Positions 17,722 through 27,805 are shown, numbered from the stretch's first letter. The stretch is DNA of 64,000 nucleotides from Mycobacterium parmense (GCF_010730575.1 NZ_AP022614.1:2914001-2978000), one strand, 5' to 3'. Notes: generated from the sequence alone by a model not told the origin. A program made the numbers and translations.

Positions 17722-17831
17722 TTGGTAAATGACAGGTTACCGAACCCGCATCGTGACGGCCAAATCGGCTCTTGACCAGCGCCTTTTTCAGCGGCGGACG
17801 CGCGCGGTCGATTCGCCGAGGCGTACGAAGT

Positions 17832-17990
17832 CCCCAGGGGCTGCAGGCCCACGATCAATTGACCCTCGACAAGCCAGGCCGGTGTGCCGTGGACCCCGTG
17901 GTGGCGGGCCACCCATTCGGCCTGTCCGACGGCCATCGCCGCGCTGCCGTCGTCCAGGGCGGCGCGCAGCCGGCCCACGTCGTCGGTGCA
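17832..17990 (-). pseudogene. DsbA-family/2-hydroxychromene isomerase-like C-terminal remnant
   Basis: The minus strand reads DDVGRLRAALDDGSAAM, then EWVARHHGVHGTPAWLVEG, the C-terminal thioredoxin-fold part of DsbA-like proteins (GVHGTPAW is the cis-Pro loop). The N-terminal half is absent; the frame upstream instead runs antisense through the cupin remnant. It is a relic. Confidence 0.6.
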
Positions 17991-18009
17991 GCTCGGCGAA
18001 CGCGCCCCG

Positions 18010-18339
18010 CTCACTGAGCCGTGTCCACTCCGCGGCCGCCAGGGCCCTCCGGCTGTGCGGTATCCGCTCGTGCAGGACCTCGCCGACCGGGTCATCCGCG
18101 TGCTCGCCGAGAAGCTCACCGAGCTCGCGGAAGTAGTTCTCGAATCCGCCGGGGGTGATGATCTCGATGATGCGGCCGGATTGGTTGCCGGCGTTCCACA
18201 TCGCGTGCATTTGCCCGCGAGATTTGGTGATGTGACCACCCGGACCGAGGACCACTTCGCTGTCATCGGAGCGGAAACCGATTTCGCCCGGCTGCACGAC
18301 CGTGACCCCGATTTCACCCGCACCGGCCACGTGACGCAT
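18010..18339 (-). pseudogene. Cupin-domain protein remnant
   Basis: A minus-strand stretch of ~110 residues shows a cupin barrel piece: VTVVQPGEIGFRSDDSEVV, LGPGGHITKSRGQMHAMWN (metal-type HxxxxxxxH) and IIEIITPGGFENYF. There is no proper start upstream, where two stops lie in the same frame, and the C-terminus runs into the DsbA-like remnant out of frame. It is likely a broken small-molecule oxygenase or binding protein. Confidence 0.6.
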
Positions 18340-18565
18340 CTCCCGGACTTGTCATACCGCTTTCGGCTGGCACAGCCACGCGCCCTTTTTCGCGCCGTGT
18401 CACTCGGAGAGCATGGGCAGGGCGATGCTGTCCGCAGCGTTTCCGTCCAGCGTCGCCAGCCGGTAGCCGTAAGCCCGCGGCCGCACGAAGGGCGCCACCT
18501 CGCGGGCGGTCGGCGGCGGGGAACCCACGGCACGCGCTCCGGGCCGGAACGGTTCAGCGGCATCG

Positions 18566-19216
18566 CTATTCGGGCCAGGTGTTGCCCATGATGATGTCGA
18601 CGAAGTCGGCGCGGACGAACGTGGGGTCGAAGTGTTGCAGCACATCGGCGTTCACCGTGCCGAAGGTGCTGTCAGGCCGGTGCTTCATCCCGTCGTTGAA
18701 CGCCGCCAGGATCCGCCGCTTGAAATCCGGTCGCGGGTGGGCGGCGGTGACCGCGGCCAGCGCTTCGGGGGGCAGGTCGTCGCGGCCGATGCCCAGCACG
18801 TCGGTCTCCACTCCCGCGGTGACGCAGGCGATCTCGGGCGCCAGGAATTCGGGCACGCCGGGTGTGGTGTGCAGGGCGATGCTCAGCCACACCTTGTCGG
18901 CGTCGGCCTGCCCGACGCCATGCTGCAGCAGGAACTCGCGCGCCGCATTGGCGCCGTCGACCTCGAAGCGCAGGGTGGAGCCGCGGTAGCGCTCGGTGAG
19001 ACCCAGGTCGTGGAACATCGCGCCGGCGTAGAGCAGCTCCGGGTCCGGCTGCAGTCCGCGGCGCCGCGCCTGCAGCGCGCCGAATAAAAAGACCCGGCGC
19101 GAGTGGTCGAACAGCAGGTCGTCCTCGGCGTCGCGGATGAACTCGGTGACCTCGCGAACCAGGTCGGTGTCGGGTATGGGGATGCCGGCGATGGTGTCGA
19201 CCGAATGGGTGCTCAT
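18566..19216 (-). CDS. HD-domain phosphohydrolase-like protein
   Basis: This 216-residue protein has an HD-type metal site: an early His in LLFDHSRRVFLFG, the HD pair in AMFHDLGLTERY, and a later His in IALHTTPG. Such proteins are phosphohydrolases or hydratases; the sequence is like the actinobacterial HD proteins sometimes compared with cyanamide hydratase. The ATG at 19216 has a good ribosome site (GGAGACGAG), while a further upstream start is weaker. It is transcribed alone; its substrate is unknown. Confidence 0.85.
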   Translation of the reverse strand: MSTHSVDTIAGIPIPDTDLVREVTEFIRDAEDDLLFDHSRRVFLFGALQARRRGLQPDPELLYAGAMFHDLGLTERYRGSTLRFEVDGANAAREFLLQHGVGQADADKVWLSIALHTTPGVPEFLAPEIACVTAGVETDVLGIGRDDLPPEALAAVTAAHPRPDFKRRILAAFNDGMKHRPDSTFGTVNADVLQHFDPTFVRADFVDIIMGNTWPE

Positions 19217-19400
19217 ATCTCGTCTCCTTCGGGGTGACCGTCGCAATCAGTCTGCGCCCCCGGGCCGCATCCGGCACCGGCCGCCCGGGCCGTTGACTCG
19301 ACAGTTAAAGAGTGAGACGAATTAGCGGGCGGTGCCGGTCGGCTGAGGTTTGGTTTAAAGCCGCTGCGACGTCCGACAGGCCCACGGGCTGCGCCGAACG

Positions 19401-22379
19401 CTATTTGGTGCTGTTGTACTTGTTGATCGCGTCGTCGAGGCGCTGCAGCGCCTCGCCGTACGCGGCGAAATCGCCCTTCTTCTGGGCGTCTTTCGCCGCG
19501 CCGAGCGCGGTCTGAATGTCTTGCAGCGCAGACGCTTTGGCCGGGGACAACGTCGTCGTTCCGTCGGGAGCCGGCGGCGCCGCGGCGGGCGGCGGCGTCC
19601 CGCCCGGGGCCGCGGCCGGCGCCGGCGGTGCGGCCGGCTTGGCCGGCCCCCCGGCCTCCGTGGGCTGGATTCCCGTCGCCGCCGCGGCCGCGCCTGGTCC
19701 GAACAGGCCGGTGAGCGCGTCGCCGACGGTGGGGCCGTACCCGATCTTGTCGTTGTACATCATCGCCACCCGGATCAACCGCGGATACGACGAGGCCGCG
19801 TCGCTGGCCCCTGGAGAGGCGTAGACGGGTTCGACGTACAGCAGGCCGCCCTGGGCCACCGGCAGCGTCAGCAGATTGCCCCACCGGATCCGGTTCTGGT
19901 TGTCACGCCCGATCACGCCGAGGTCCTGGGACACCGCCGGATCGGTGGTGATGGCATTGTTGGCCAGCTTGGGCCCGTTGACCTGACCCGGGATGGTCAG
20001 CACGGTGATCCTGCCGTAGGTGGCCGGGTCCGAACTGGCGCTGATGTAGGCGGCCAGGTAGTCGCGCTTGAACCGGTTCATCGCGGTCGTCAGCTGGTAC
20101 GACGACGAATTGTCGTTCTTCGCAATGTTTTTCGCGACAATGTAGTAGGGCGGCTGGTAGCTGCTGGCTGTCGGGTTGGGGTCCAACGGGACGTCCCAGA
20201 AATCCGAGGTGGAGAAGAACGTGACCGGGTCGTTGACGTGGTACTTGGCCAGCAGCATCCGCTGCACCTTGAACAGGTCCTCGGGGTAGCGCAGGTGCTC
20301 GGCGAGTTCGGGCGTGATGTCGCTCTTGGGTTTGACGGTGCCCGGGAACACCTGCATCCAGGCCTTCAGCACGGGATCCTGCTCGTCCTGCTGGTAGAGC
20401 GTGACGGTGCCGTCGTACGCGTCGACCGTGGCTTTGACCGAGTTACGGATGTAGGAGACCTGCTTGTCGGGGGCCAGCTTGTTGAACGCCACCTCGTTGG
20501 AGTCCGCGGTCGCCGATTCCAGGGACGTCAGCTCCGAGTACGGGTAGTTGTCCAGGGTGGTGTAGCCGTCGATGATCCACACCAGTCGCTTGTTCACCAC
20601 GGCCGGATAGACCGAGCTGTCGGTGGTGAGCCACGGCGCCACCGCCTCCACCCGGCGCGCCGGGTCGCGGTTGAACAAGATCTTGCTGTTGGAGCCGATC
20701 ACGTTGGAGAACAGGAAGTTTCGTTCGGCGAACTTGGCCGCGAACACGCTGCGCGACAGCCAATCGCCCACCGGGACGCCGCCCTGCCCGGTGTAGGTGT
20801 AGTTCTTGGTCTCCGCGCTGGTCTCGTAGTCGTATTCGCGATCCGCCCCGTTGCGCCCGACGATCGCGTAGTCGGCCGACGCGCTGGCGATGACGGGTCC
20901 GTAGTAGATGCGCGGCTGGTCCAGCGGCGCCGGGCCGTCGGACACCACGTTTCCGTTGGCGCCCACCACGTTGACCATGAACTCGGGGTAGCCACCGTTT
21001 TGGTTGGGGTCGTTGGCGATTCCGCGCACCGTGTTGGCCGGCGACGCGATGAACCCGTTGCCGTGGGTGTAGACGGTGTGTCGGTTGATCCAGTCCCGCT
21101 GGTTGTCGATCAGCCGGTCGGGGTTGAGCTCGCGGGCCGCCACGACGTAGTCGCGCAGCGCGCCGTTGCGGTCCAGGTAGCGGTCGATGGACAGCTGGTC
21201 GGGGAAGTAGTAAAAGTTCTTGCCCTGCTCGAACTGGGTGAACGCCGGGCTGATGATCGTGGGGTCCAGCAGCCGGATGTTGGAGGTGGTCGCGCGGTCG
21301 GACGCGACCTGCTGGGCGGTCGCCTGCGCGTCGCCGGTGTAGGGGCGATACGTCACCACGTCGGACGTCAGGCCGTAGGCCTGGCGCGTCGCACCGATGC
21401 TGCGGCTGATGTATTCGCTTTCCTTCTGCGCGGCATTGGGTTTGACGCTGATCTGTTCGACGATCAACGGCCACCCGGCACCCACGATCAGCGACGACAG
21501 CAGCAACAGCACCAGCCCGATCGCCGGAATCCGCAAGTCCCGCAGGACGACCGCGGAGAACACCGCGACGGCGCAGATCACCGCGATCGCCATGAGGATC
21601 AGCTTGGCCGGCAGGACGGCGTTGATGTCGGTGTAGCCGGCGCCGGTGAACGGCTTGCCCCCGCGGGTGTGCGACAGCAGCTCGTACCGATCCAGCCAAT
21701 AGGCAACGGCTTTGAGCAGCACCAGCATTCCGACAAGGCTGACCAGCTGGATGCGCGCCGAGCGACTCAGCGCGCCGGTGCGCCCGGAGAGCCGGACGCC
21801 ACCGAATATGTAGTGCGCCAACAGGTTGGCCACGAACGCCAGGAACACCGCCACGAAGACGTAGCTGAGCAGCAGCCGGTAGAAGGGCAGGTCGAACGCG
21901 TAGAAACCCAGGTCCTTGCCGAACTGGGGGTCGGCTATTCCGAAGTCCCCGCCGTGCAGGAAGAGCTGCACGCGTACCCAATAGCTCTGCGCGATAATGC
22001 CGGCCAGCAGCCCGATCGCGATCGGCACCCCGATGCCCACCACCCGCAGCCGCGCCAGAACCAGGGCACGGTACCGCGCCACCGGGTCGTTCTCGTTGCT
22101 CGGCACGAACACCGGGCGGGTGCGGTAGGCCGTCGCAAGCCCGGCGAACACGATGCCACCCACCAGCAGGCCGGCGACCAGGAAGACGACGATGCGCGTG
22201 ACCAGCACGGTGGTGAACACCGAGCGGTAGCCGAGCTCGCCGAACCACAGCCAGTCGACGTAGGCGTCGATCAGCCGGGGGCCGGCCAGGAGCAACGCGA
22301 TCACACCCAGGGCGACCAGGATCAGAATCCGGCTACGCCGAGTCAGCTTTGGCATCCGTGCGGTGGGCCGCATCCCCAC
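19401..22379 (-). CDS. UPF0182 membrane protein, Rv3193c orthologue
   Basis: This 992-residue protein begins [19 protein letters not shown], as Rv3193c does, and has the UPF0182 layout. Seven or so membrane helices fill the first ~320 residues ([18 protein letters not shown] is a family mark). A large extracytoplasmic domain follows ([23 protein letters not shown]) and then an Ala/Pro-rich disordered segment before a helical tail. Function is unknown. It is conserved in mycobacteria and sits beside the Rv3194c orthologue, as in M. tuberculosis. Confidence 0.95.
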   Translation of the reverse strand: MGMRPTARMPKLTRRSRILILVALGVIALLLAGPRLIDAYVDWLWFGELGYRSVFTTVLVTRIVVFLVAGLLVGGIVFAGLATAYRTRPVFVPSNENDPVARYRALVLARLRVVGIGVPIAIGLLAGIIAQSYWVRVQLFLHGGDFGIADPQFGKDLGFYAFDLPFYRLLLSYVFVAVFLAFVANLLAHYIFGGVRLSGRTGALSRSARIQLVSLVGMLVLLKAVAYWLDRYELLSHTRGGKPFTGAGYTDINAVLPAKLILMAIAVICAVAVFSAVVLRDLRIPAIGLVLLLLSSLIVGAGWPLIVEQISVKPNAAQKESEYISRSIGATRQAYGLTSDVVTYRPYTGDAQATAQQVASDRATTSNIRLLDPTIISPAFTQFEQGKNFYYFPDQLSIDRYLDRNGALRDYVVAARELNPDRLIDNQRDWINRHTVYTHGNGFIASPANTVRGIANDPNQNGGYPEFMVNVVGANGNVVSDGPAPLDQPRIYYGPVIASASADYAIVGRNGADREYDYETSAETKNYTYTGQGGVPVGDWLSRSVFAAKFAERNFLFSNVIGSNSKILFNRDPARRVEAVAPWLTTDSSVYPAVVNKRLVWIIDGYTTLDNYPYSELTSLESATADSNEVAFNKLAPDKQVSYIRNSVKATVDAYDGTVTLYQQDEQDPVLKAWMQVFPGTVKPKSDITPELAEHLRYPEDLFKVQRMLLAKYHVNDPVTFFSTSDFWDVPLDPNPTASSYQPPYYIVAKNIAKNDNSSSYQLTTAMNRFKRDYLAAYISASSDPATYGRITVLTIPGQVNGPKLANNAITTDPAVSQDLGVIGRDNQNRIRWGNLLTLPVAQGGLLYVEPVYASPGASDAASSYPRLIRVAMMYNDKIGYGPTVGDALTGLFGPGAAAAATGIQPTEAGGPAKPAAPPAPAAAPGGTPPPAAAPPAPDGTTTLSPAKASALQDIQTALGAAKDAQKKGDFAAYGEALQRLDDAINKYNSTK

Positions 22380-22467
22380 TGGCTACGCTCCCTGGTTGGT
22401 TTCTAGACGGTGACAACTCTACGCATGCCAGGACGCGCGATCCGCGGCTCGTCTGCCCGAACGCGAC

Positions 22468-23490
22468 CTAGCAGGTCGGCGGCTGCCCACCGGAGGTGAC
22501 GGCGTGCAGCGCGTCGATCGCCTGGCTGAGGGTCTCGACTTTCACCAGCCGCATCCCCGACGGGTTGTCGGAGTTGGCCTCGTAGCAGTTCTTGGCGGGC
22601 ACCAGGAAGACCGTGGCGCCGGCCGCGTGCGCCGCGACCATCTTGTGCGTGATGCCGCCGATCTGCCCGACTTTGCCGTCGGCGGAGATGGTGCCGGTGC
22701 CGGCGATGAACTTCGACCCGGCCAGGTCGCCGGTGGTCAGCTTGTCGACGACGGCCAGGCTGAACATCAACCCGGCCGACGGTCCGCCGACGTTGGCCAG
22801 GTTGAAGTCGACGACGAACGGCGCCCACGGCGCGTCGAGCACCGCGACCCCCAGGAAGCCGTAGTCGCGATCCTTGTTCGCGCCCAGCGTAATTTGCACG
22901 GTGCCGGCCGGCTCGTTCTTGCGGCGGTAGTCGATGGTGACGACCTGGCCGGGTTTGGTCTTCTTCAAGATCCCGGTGAACTGCTCGACATTGGTCACGG
23001 GCGTGCCGTCGACGGCGTCGAGCGCGTCGCCGGCCTTCAGCTTGCCCGCGGACGGGCCCGGATCGCTGACCGTGGCGACTGTGGGTGCCGGCGCGTACTT
23101 CAGGTAGCCCAGGGCCGCGTACTCCGCGCTGTCCTCGGACTGCTTGAAGTCGGCGTTGTTCGCCTTGTCCACGTCCTCCCGCGACTTGCCCGGCGGGTAG
23201 ATGAGGTCGCGCGGCACCAGCTGCTCCTGCCCCGAAAGCCACAGCGTCAGCGCCTCCCCCAGCGTCAGGCCGTCGCGCTGGGACACCGTCGTCATGTTGA
23301 GGTGGCCGGTCGTGGGGTGGGTCTGTGTTCCCTCGATCGCCACGACCTGCTTGCCGTCGACCTCGCCGAGGGTGTCGAAGGTGGGCCCGGGACCCAGCGA
23401 CACGAACGGCACAGTCACCAGCGCGAGCAGCACACCGAAGACAACGATCGGCACCAGCGCGACCATCAGGGTCAGAATCCGCCTGTTCAC
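22468..23490 (-). CDS. Membrane-anchored PDZ / Lon-type serine protease (YlbL-like), Rv3194c orthologue
   Basis: The 340-residue protein has an N-terminal membrane anchor (about 8-30), a PDZ domain (about 130-205) and a C-terminal Lon-type protease domain. The catalytic Ser-Lys pair is visible as GGPSAG (Ser238) and ITHKM (Lys283). It likely cleaves membrane or secreted substrates at the outer face of the membrane. The PDZ part (GPSAGKLKAGDALDAVDG) should bind their C-termini. It is divergent from the Rv3195 orthologue, 78 bp apart. Confidence 0.93.
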   Translation of the reverse strand: MNRRILTLMVALVPIVVFGVLLALVTVPFVSLGPGPTFDTLGEVDGKQVVAIEGTQTHPTTGHLNMTTVSQRDGLTLGEALTLWLSGQEQLVPRDLIYPPGKSREDVDKANNADFKQSEDSAEYAALGYLKYAPAPTVATVSDPGPSAGKLKAGDALDAVDGTPVTNVEQFTGILKKTKPGQVVTIDYRRKNEPAGTVQITLGANKDRDYGFLGVAVLDAPWAPFVVDFNLANVGGPSAGLMFSLAVVDKLTTGDLAGSKFIAGTGTISADGKVGQIGGITHKMVAAHAAGATVFLVPAKNCYEANSDNPSGMRLVKVETLSQAIDALHAVTSGGQPPTC

Positions 23491-23568
23491 GCCGCTTAGA
23501 CTAGACGGACACCGCCACGCCCCATTCAGCTAGAAGCATGACCCGGGACCCCCCGCCCGGAGCATGCG

Positions 23569-24957
23569 GTGAGTACCGTTGACGTCATGGCTGACCTGCC
23601 TTTCGGCTTCTCCTCGGGAGATGACCCCGACAAACGCGGGAAGAAAGATCCCGACTCGGGCCAGGGCGCCTCCGACCCGTTCGGCGCGTTCGGGATCGGC
23701 GGCGATTTCGGCATGGGCGACCTGGGACAGATCTTCACCCAACTCGGCCAGATGTTCAGCAGCGCCGGCACCATGACGGCCGGAGGCAAGTCCACGGGCC
23801 CGGTCAACTACGAACTCGCCCGCCGCGTCGCGACGAGCTCGATCGGGTTCGTCGCTCCCATCCCGGCGGCGACGAACGGGGCCATCGCCGACGCGGTGCG
23901 CCTGGCGGAGACCTGGCTCGACGGATCGACCGCCCTGCCGGCCGGCACGACGAAGTCGACCGGCTGGACACCCACCGACTGGGTGGACAACACCCTGGAC
24001 ACCTGGAAGCGGCTGTGCGATCCGATGGCCGAGCAGATCTCGACGGTGTGGGCGTCGTCGCTGCCCGAAGAGGCCAAGAGCATGGCGGGCCCGCTGATGG
24101 CGATGATGTCGCAGATGGGCGGGATGGCGTTCGGCTCGCAGCTCGGTCAGGCATTGGGCCGGTTGTCCCGCGAGGTGCTGACGTCCACCGACATCGGGCT
24201 GCCGCTGGGCCCGAAGGGCGTGGCGGCGATGATGCCCGACGCCGTCGAATCCTTCGCCGGCGGACTCGAGCAACCGCGCAGCGAGATCCTGACGTTCCTG
24301 GCCGCCCGCGAGGCGGCACATCACCGGCTGTTCAGCCATGTGCCGTGGCTGAACAGCCAGCTGCTGGGCGCCGTGGAGGCCTACGCGCGGGGCATGAAGA
24401 TCGACATGACCGGGATCGAGGAGCTGGCGCGCGACTTCAACCCGGCGTCGCTGTCCGACCCGGCGGCCATCGAGCAGCTGCTCGGCCAGGGGGTGTTCGA
24501 GCCGAAGGCCACACCCGAGCAAACACACGCCCTCGAGCGGCTCGAGACGCTGCTGGCGCTGATCGAGGGCTGGGTTCAGGTGGTGGTGACCGGGGCCTTG
24601 GGCGACCGGATCCCCGGTGCGGCCGCGCTGAGCGAAACGCTGCGCCGCCGCCGCGCCAGCGGCGGCCCCGCCGAGCAGACGTTTGCGACACTGGTCGGCC
24701 TGGAGCTGCGGCCCCGCAAGATGCGGGAGGCCGCCGCGCTGTGGGACCGGCTGACCAAGGCCGTCGGCGTCGACGCCCGCGACGCGATCTGGCAACACCC
24801 CGACCTGCTGCCCGGCGCCGAGGACCTCGACGAGCCGGCCGGCTTCATCGACCGGGCGATCGGCGGGGACACCAGCGGTATCGACGAGGCGATCGCCCGA
24901 CTCGAGCAGGACGGCGACGAGGGGCAAAGCCCCGGCGGCGGTTCGGCGGATAACTGA
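23569..24957 (+). CDS. DUF2342 zinc-dependent metalloprotease-like protein, Rv3195 orthologue
   Basis: This 462-residue soluble protein has the DUF2342/coenzyme-F420-hydrolase-like signature: PVNYELARRVA, then WLD near residue 117 and the zinc-type motif AAREAAHHRLFSHVPW (Glu248, His251-His252). The Gly/Asp-rich N-terminus (res 1-75) is probably disordered. The GTG at 23569 has GGAG 8 bases before it; an ATG at 23587 is the alternative and matches the usual MADLPFGFSSG start. The last ~40 bases belong to a segment repeated downstream (24916-25080 and 26551-26717). Confidence 0.9.
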   Translation: MSTVDVMADLPFGFSSGDDPDKRGKKDPDSGQGASDPFGAFGIGGDFGMGDLGQIFTQLGQMFSSAGTMTAGGKSTGPVNYELARRVATSSIGFVAPIPAATNGAIADAVRLAETWLDGSTALPAGTTKSTGWTPTDWVDNTLDTWKRLCDPMAEQISTVWASSLPEEAKSMAGPLMAMMSQMGGMAFGSQLGQALGRLSREVLTSTDIGLPLGPKGVAAMMPDAVESFAGGLEQPRSEILTFLAAREAAHHRLFSHVPWLNSQLLGAVEAYARGMKIDMTGIEELARDFNPASLSDPAAIEQLLGQGVFEPKATPEQTHALERLETLLALIEGWVQVVVTGALGDRIPGAAALSETLRRRRASGGPAEQTFATLVGLELRPRKMREAAALWDRLTKAVGVDARDAIWQHPDLLPGAEDLDEPAGFIDRAIGGDTSGIDEAIARLEQDGDEGQSPGGGSADN

Positions 24958-25080
24958 GCGGGCGTCCGCCCGGTGCGCGACACAGTTGCACCCTGCCGTC
25001 CGCCGTCCGATCCGAATACGCACTCGACCCGGTGGTGCCGGTGCTGCTGCGGCCCGACAACGCCGTCCAGGTGGGCTGGG
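24916..25080 (+). repeat. Direct repeat, copy 1 (3' end of Rv3195 orthologue plus 5' part of Rv3196 orthologue)
   Basis: About 165 bp here match 26551-26717 with a few substitutions and a 2-bp length change. The copy covers the last codons of the DUF2342 gene, the spacer (GAGCGGGCGTCCGCCCGGTG is in both) and the first ~25 codons of the Rv3196-type gene, then breaks off at GTGGGCTGGG. It is therefore the scar of a duplication that brought in or bracketed the beta-propeller gene. Confidence 0.9.
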
Positions 25081-25243
25081 CAAATGGGAATCGACCCGAC
25101 CTCCGTGAGAAGTACCCACCAGGTAGCGGTCGGCCAGAGAAAAGCACGGAGTAGTCGATCACTCGCGTTTTCGCGCTGGCGGCCAACTAAAGTTGCCAAC
25201 ATAAAACCAGCGCCCATCGCCGCTGAGGAAGACGGTAACGGAA

Positions 25244-26542
25244 ATGGCCGACACATTGTTGTTCTTCGGCACCACGTCGAATGGGTCCACGACAATTTGG
25301 CGGTCCACCTCGAGCGGCTTCACGCCCATCAGCAACAGCTCCCACGACGTGGTGAACGAGCCGCCAAACCCGTCCTACGCACCGCCCCCGTATCTGCTTT
25401 TTGCCCAGAACCACATATACGCGCAGTCGGGCAGTGGCAACCTGCTCGTCTGGGATACCTCGAACTGGACCTCCGCGCTTTATGGCTCGGACGGGCTCAA
25501 CCCCCAAGGATTCGCCGCCTACGGCGACCTTGTCTACTTCAACGGCAGCTGGCTGCCCGGTTTGGAGGGGCCGGTCCAAGACCTGTTCTCGACCAACGGT
25601 GCTGAACTGAGTCAGATCACCAATACGGGGCTCAACCCGTGCTCGCTCGCCGTCGCCTTCGGCAAGCTGTTCTTCTCCGGCTACAACGGCTCCAACAATG
25701 TGCTGTACGCCTACGACGGGAGCACAGTCGAGCAGGTGGGCGTCGATGTCGTCAACCCGCAATACCTGACGGTCTCGGTCGCCGGACCGGAGTTTGCGAC
25801 CGAATTTCCGCCACCCACCCACCTGGTGCCGGGACCCAGGCTGTTCATGAGCGGGCAGGATTTCGACGGGGGCCCGACATGGCTCTACCGGTATGACGGC
25901 TCGACGCTGACCAAGATCGCCCCAACAACTGCCGACCACTCCGATGGACTGCAGCCGTACAACCTGGCCGGCCTCGTCTGGATTGGCGAAACCGAGATCG
26001 GAGCAACCGAGGCGGCGCCCTGGCAGAGCGCCCTGTTCTTCTCGGGGGTTAACGCCAACACCAAGACCGGCCTGTGGATGTTTGACGGAACCACCGCCCG
26101 AGAGATCACCACTCCGGCACCGTCCGGCGGCGACCACAACAGCAGCGTGTACCCGTTCAATATCACCGGATTCGAGGGCAAGGGCACGCTCTATTTCACG
26201 GCCTACGACATCTACATTGGTTCGAGTCCCTCGCAGCGTGGCCTGTTCATGTACGACCCGGTGGAAAACCACGTCAGCGAGATCATCAAGAGCTCGACAG
26301 CGAAGCTCGACCCCCAATTCAATACCGATTGGGAGAATCCGCCCTTCTTTAACCAGACCACGATGACCGTCTTCAACAACGATCTCTACTTCAGCGCCAA
26401 GGCGGGGTCCGGCGCGGAAAGCGTGCCCAACCTGTGGCGGGCCAACCTCAACTCCCAAGGTGACGCGGCCAACCCCGGTCACGTGTATGTCGAGGGCGAT
26501 CCCGGGCTTCAGCCATTCTCGCTGACGACCGCCGATTTGTGA
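25244..26542 (+). CDS. Beta-propeller-like protein inserted between Rv3195 and Rv3196 orthologues
   Basis: The 432-residue protein has no signal peptide or membrane span. It has repeating blades of the kind LFFSGYNG..LYAYDGST, RLFMSGQD..WLYRYDGST, LFFSGVNA..GLWMFDGTT and LYFTAYD..GLFMYDP, so a six- or seven-bladed propeller is likely. No catalytic motif is seen; ligand or protein binding is the best guess. A ribosome site (GAGGAAG) precedes the ATG by ~15 bases. The gene does not belong to the M. tuberculosis order here, and the ~165-bp direct repeats around it mark it as an insertion. Confidence 0.75.
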   Translation: MADTLLFFGTTSNGSTTIWRSTSSGFTPISNSSHDVVNEPPNPSYAPPPYLLFAQNHIYAQSGSGNLLVWDTSNWTSALYGSDGLNPQGFAAYGDLVYFNGSWLPGLEGPVQDLFSTNGAELSQITNTGLNPCSLAVAFGKLFFSGYNGSNNVLYAYDGSTVEQVGVDVVNPQYLTVSVAGPEFATEFPPPTHLVPGPRLFMSGQDFDGGPTWLYRYDGSTLTKIAPTTADHSDGLQPYNLAGLVWIGETEIGATEAAPWQSALFFSGVNANTKTGLWMFDGTTAREITTPAPSGGDHNSSVYPFNITGFEGKGTLYFTAYDIYIGSSPSQRGLFMYDPVENHVSEIIKSSTAKLDPQFNTDWENPPFFNQTTMTVFNNDLYFSAKAGSGAESVPNLWRANLNSQGDAANPGHVYVEGDPGLQPFSLTTADL

Positions 26543-26550
26543 GCCGCCGC

Positions 26551-26717
26551 GACGAGGAGCAAAGCCCCGGCGGCGGTCCTGTGGATAACTGAGCGGGCGT
26601 CCGCCCGGTGCGTGACACAGTTGCACCCTGTGTCATCCGCTGTCCGATCCGAATACGCACTCAACCCGGCGATGCCGGTGCTGCTGCGGCCCGATAACGC
26701 CGTCCAGGTGGGCTGGG
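26551..26717 (+). repeat. Direct repeat, copy 2
   Basis: This matches 24916-25080. Here it flows into the full 5' part of the Rv3196 orthologue, so it is the functional gene start, while its first bases are a pseudo-copy of the DUF2342 3' end. Copy 2 is 2 bp longer (CCTGTGTCATCCGCTGTCC against CCTGCCGTCCGCCGTCC). Confidence 0.9.
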
Positions 26718-27217
26718 ATCCGCGGCGCGCCGTGCTGGTGCGCCCGCCGCGCGGCCTGTCCGCTCCGGAATTGGCGGCGTTGCTGCGGTCCATGCGGTCG
26801 CCGACGTCGATCTCCGAGCTGCGGCGGCGGGCCGCGGACCACGGCCTCGACGACGCCGACGGGCTGACCGGCCTGGTGGCCCGGCTGGTCGACGCCGGGG
26901 TCGCGACCGGCTGCGAGCGGTCCCGCGGCCGGGCGGCGTCCATCAGGATTCACGGCCGGGGGCCGCTGTCGGAGCTGCTCGCCGACGCGCTGCGCCGCTC
27001 GGGGGCGCGGGTGGCCCAGAGCAGCCAGCCGCACGCCGCGGTGTCGGCGGCCGTCGACCTCGTCGTGCTGTCGGACTACCTGGTCGCCGACCCGCGCATG
27101 GTGCGCGACCTGCACCGCCACCGCGTCGCGCACCTTCCGGTGCGCGTGCGCGACGGCACCGGGCTGGTGGGTCCGCTCGTGATCCCCGGCGTGACGAGCT
27201 GCCTGGTTAATCACTAA
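26612..27217 (+). pseudogene. Rv3196 orthologue, 5' part, interrupted by the 30-kb island
   Basis: A GTG start at 26612 opens a frame of ~195 native codons (PVLLRPDNAVQVGWDPR, then GLSAPELAALLRSM). The tail (ending GVTSCL) hits a stop only because island DNA begins at 27207; VNH and the stop are island-encoded. The family resembles ThiF/cyclodehydratase-like proteins. The missing C-terminal 96 codons sit at 57208-57495. If made, this is a truncated 201-residue protein. Confidence 0.92.
27197..27206. repeat. attL core of the serine-integrase island
   Basis: AGCTGCCTGG at this left junction is repeated exactly at 57208-57217. Joining GTGACG before it to GGGTGCGCC after the right copy restores an uninterrupted reading frame (VTSCLGCADLHRRDRD), so this is the crossover site. 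Confidence 0.88.
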
Positions 27218-27223
27218 GGGAAA

Positions 27224-27805
27224 TTACTCGGGTGCCTCATCGGGAACCTCTATGGGGTCTAGGCCTTCCGGGTCAACGACGTACTCGTTCTCAGTAGGAC
27301 GAAGGATATGAAAACGCGCCAGCAGGTGGTTAGCGCTGACAGTGGCTGTCCACAATTTGCCCGGCTTCCAGTCGGGCACGTCGTACTGACGATGCTGAAA
27401 CCGCACAGCCGACTCACGGTCGGCGGTCCACGACATTCCGGTTTTCCTGACACCTCCGCGCCACAGCTTGATCTTGAGGGTCGGCGGCGGGGGAGGCCAA
27501 CTCGGCGGCCAACTCTCGCGAGTATCTTCGATATAGCCGACAGCCCGGAACATTGTCAGCCACTGCTCGGTCGGCAGAATTGTCTCCGGTGAATCCGACC
27601 CGGTCCACGCCGAGGCGACCGCGATGGGGCGCTGGTTGTCCGGAAGCATGTCCCACAGCCGGGACAGCAGCAAGGGCTCTTCGTTGGATACCCCGAAGCC
27701 CAGTTCGTGGACCAGCGACGTATAGTGCGTGTCTCCGTCGGCCTGCATTCGCTTGACCGCATCCTCGATACGCGCATCCACATTGCGCTGCCCGTCGCTG
27801 CTCAT
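27224..27805 (-). CDS. Hypothetical protein with ADP-ribosyltransferase-like features
   Basis: This is the leftmost island gene, 193 residues. The C-terminal half shows a spaced pattern like R-S-E ADP-ribosyltransferases: Arg in LWRGG (about 115), SWT in GMSWTADRESA (about 125) and an ExE in PTENEYVVDP (about 173-175), with GKLWTATVSANHLLARF between. The N-terminal half is helical with a Trp-Pro-rich loop (SWPPSWPPPPP). The fold call is my inference from motif spacing, not a match. It could instead be a phage-type protein of unknown role. It reads toward the left junction. Confidence 0.55.
   Translation of the reverse strand: MSSDGQRNVDARIEDAVKRMQADGDTHYTSLVHELGFGVSNEEPLLLSRLWDMLPDNQRPIAVASAWTGSDSPETILPTEQWLTMFRAVGYIEDTRESWPPSWPPPPPTLKIKLWRGGVRKTGMSWTADRESAVRFQHRQYDVPDWKPGKLWTATVSANHLLARFHILRPTENEYVVDPEGLDPIEVPDEAPE

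Noticed and set aside
17559..18563. 334-residue frame crossing the tRNA and relic region
   Set aside because: It reads through the tRNA gene and joins shadows to a DsbA piece; only the DsbA-like part is meaningful.
20443..22248. Second minus-strand long frame inside the UPF0182 gene
   Set aside because: Different phase, Arg/Ala/Pro-rich, no motifs; shadow of the real gene.
19521..22406. Long plus-strand frame opposite the UPF0182 gene
   Set aside because: Arg/Gly/Val-rich antisense shadow typical of GC-rich genes; the minus strand has a full conserved protein with known family order.
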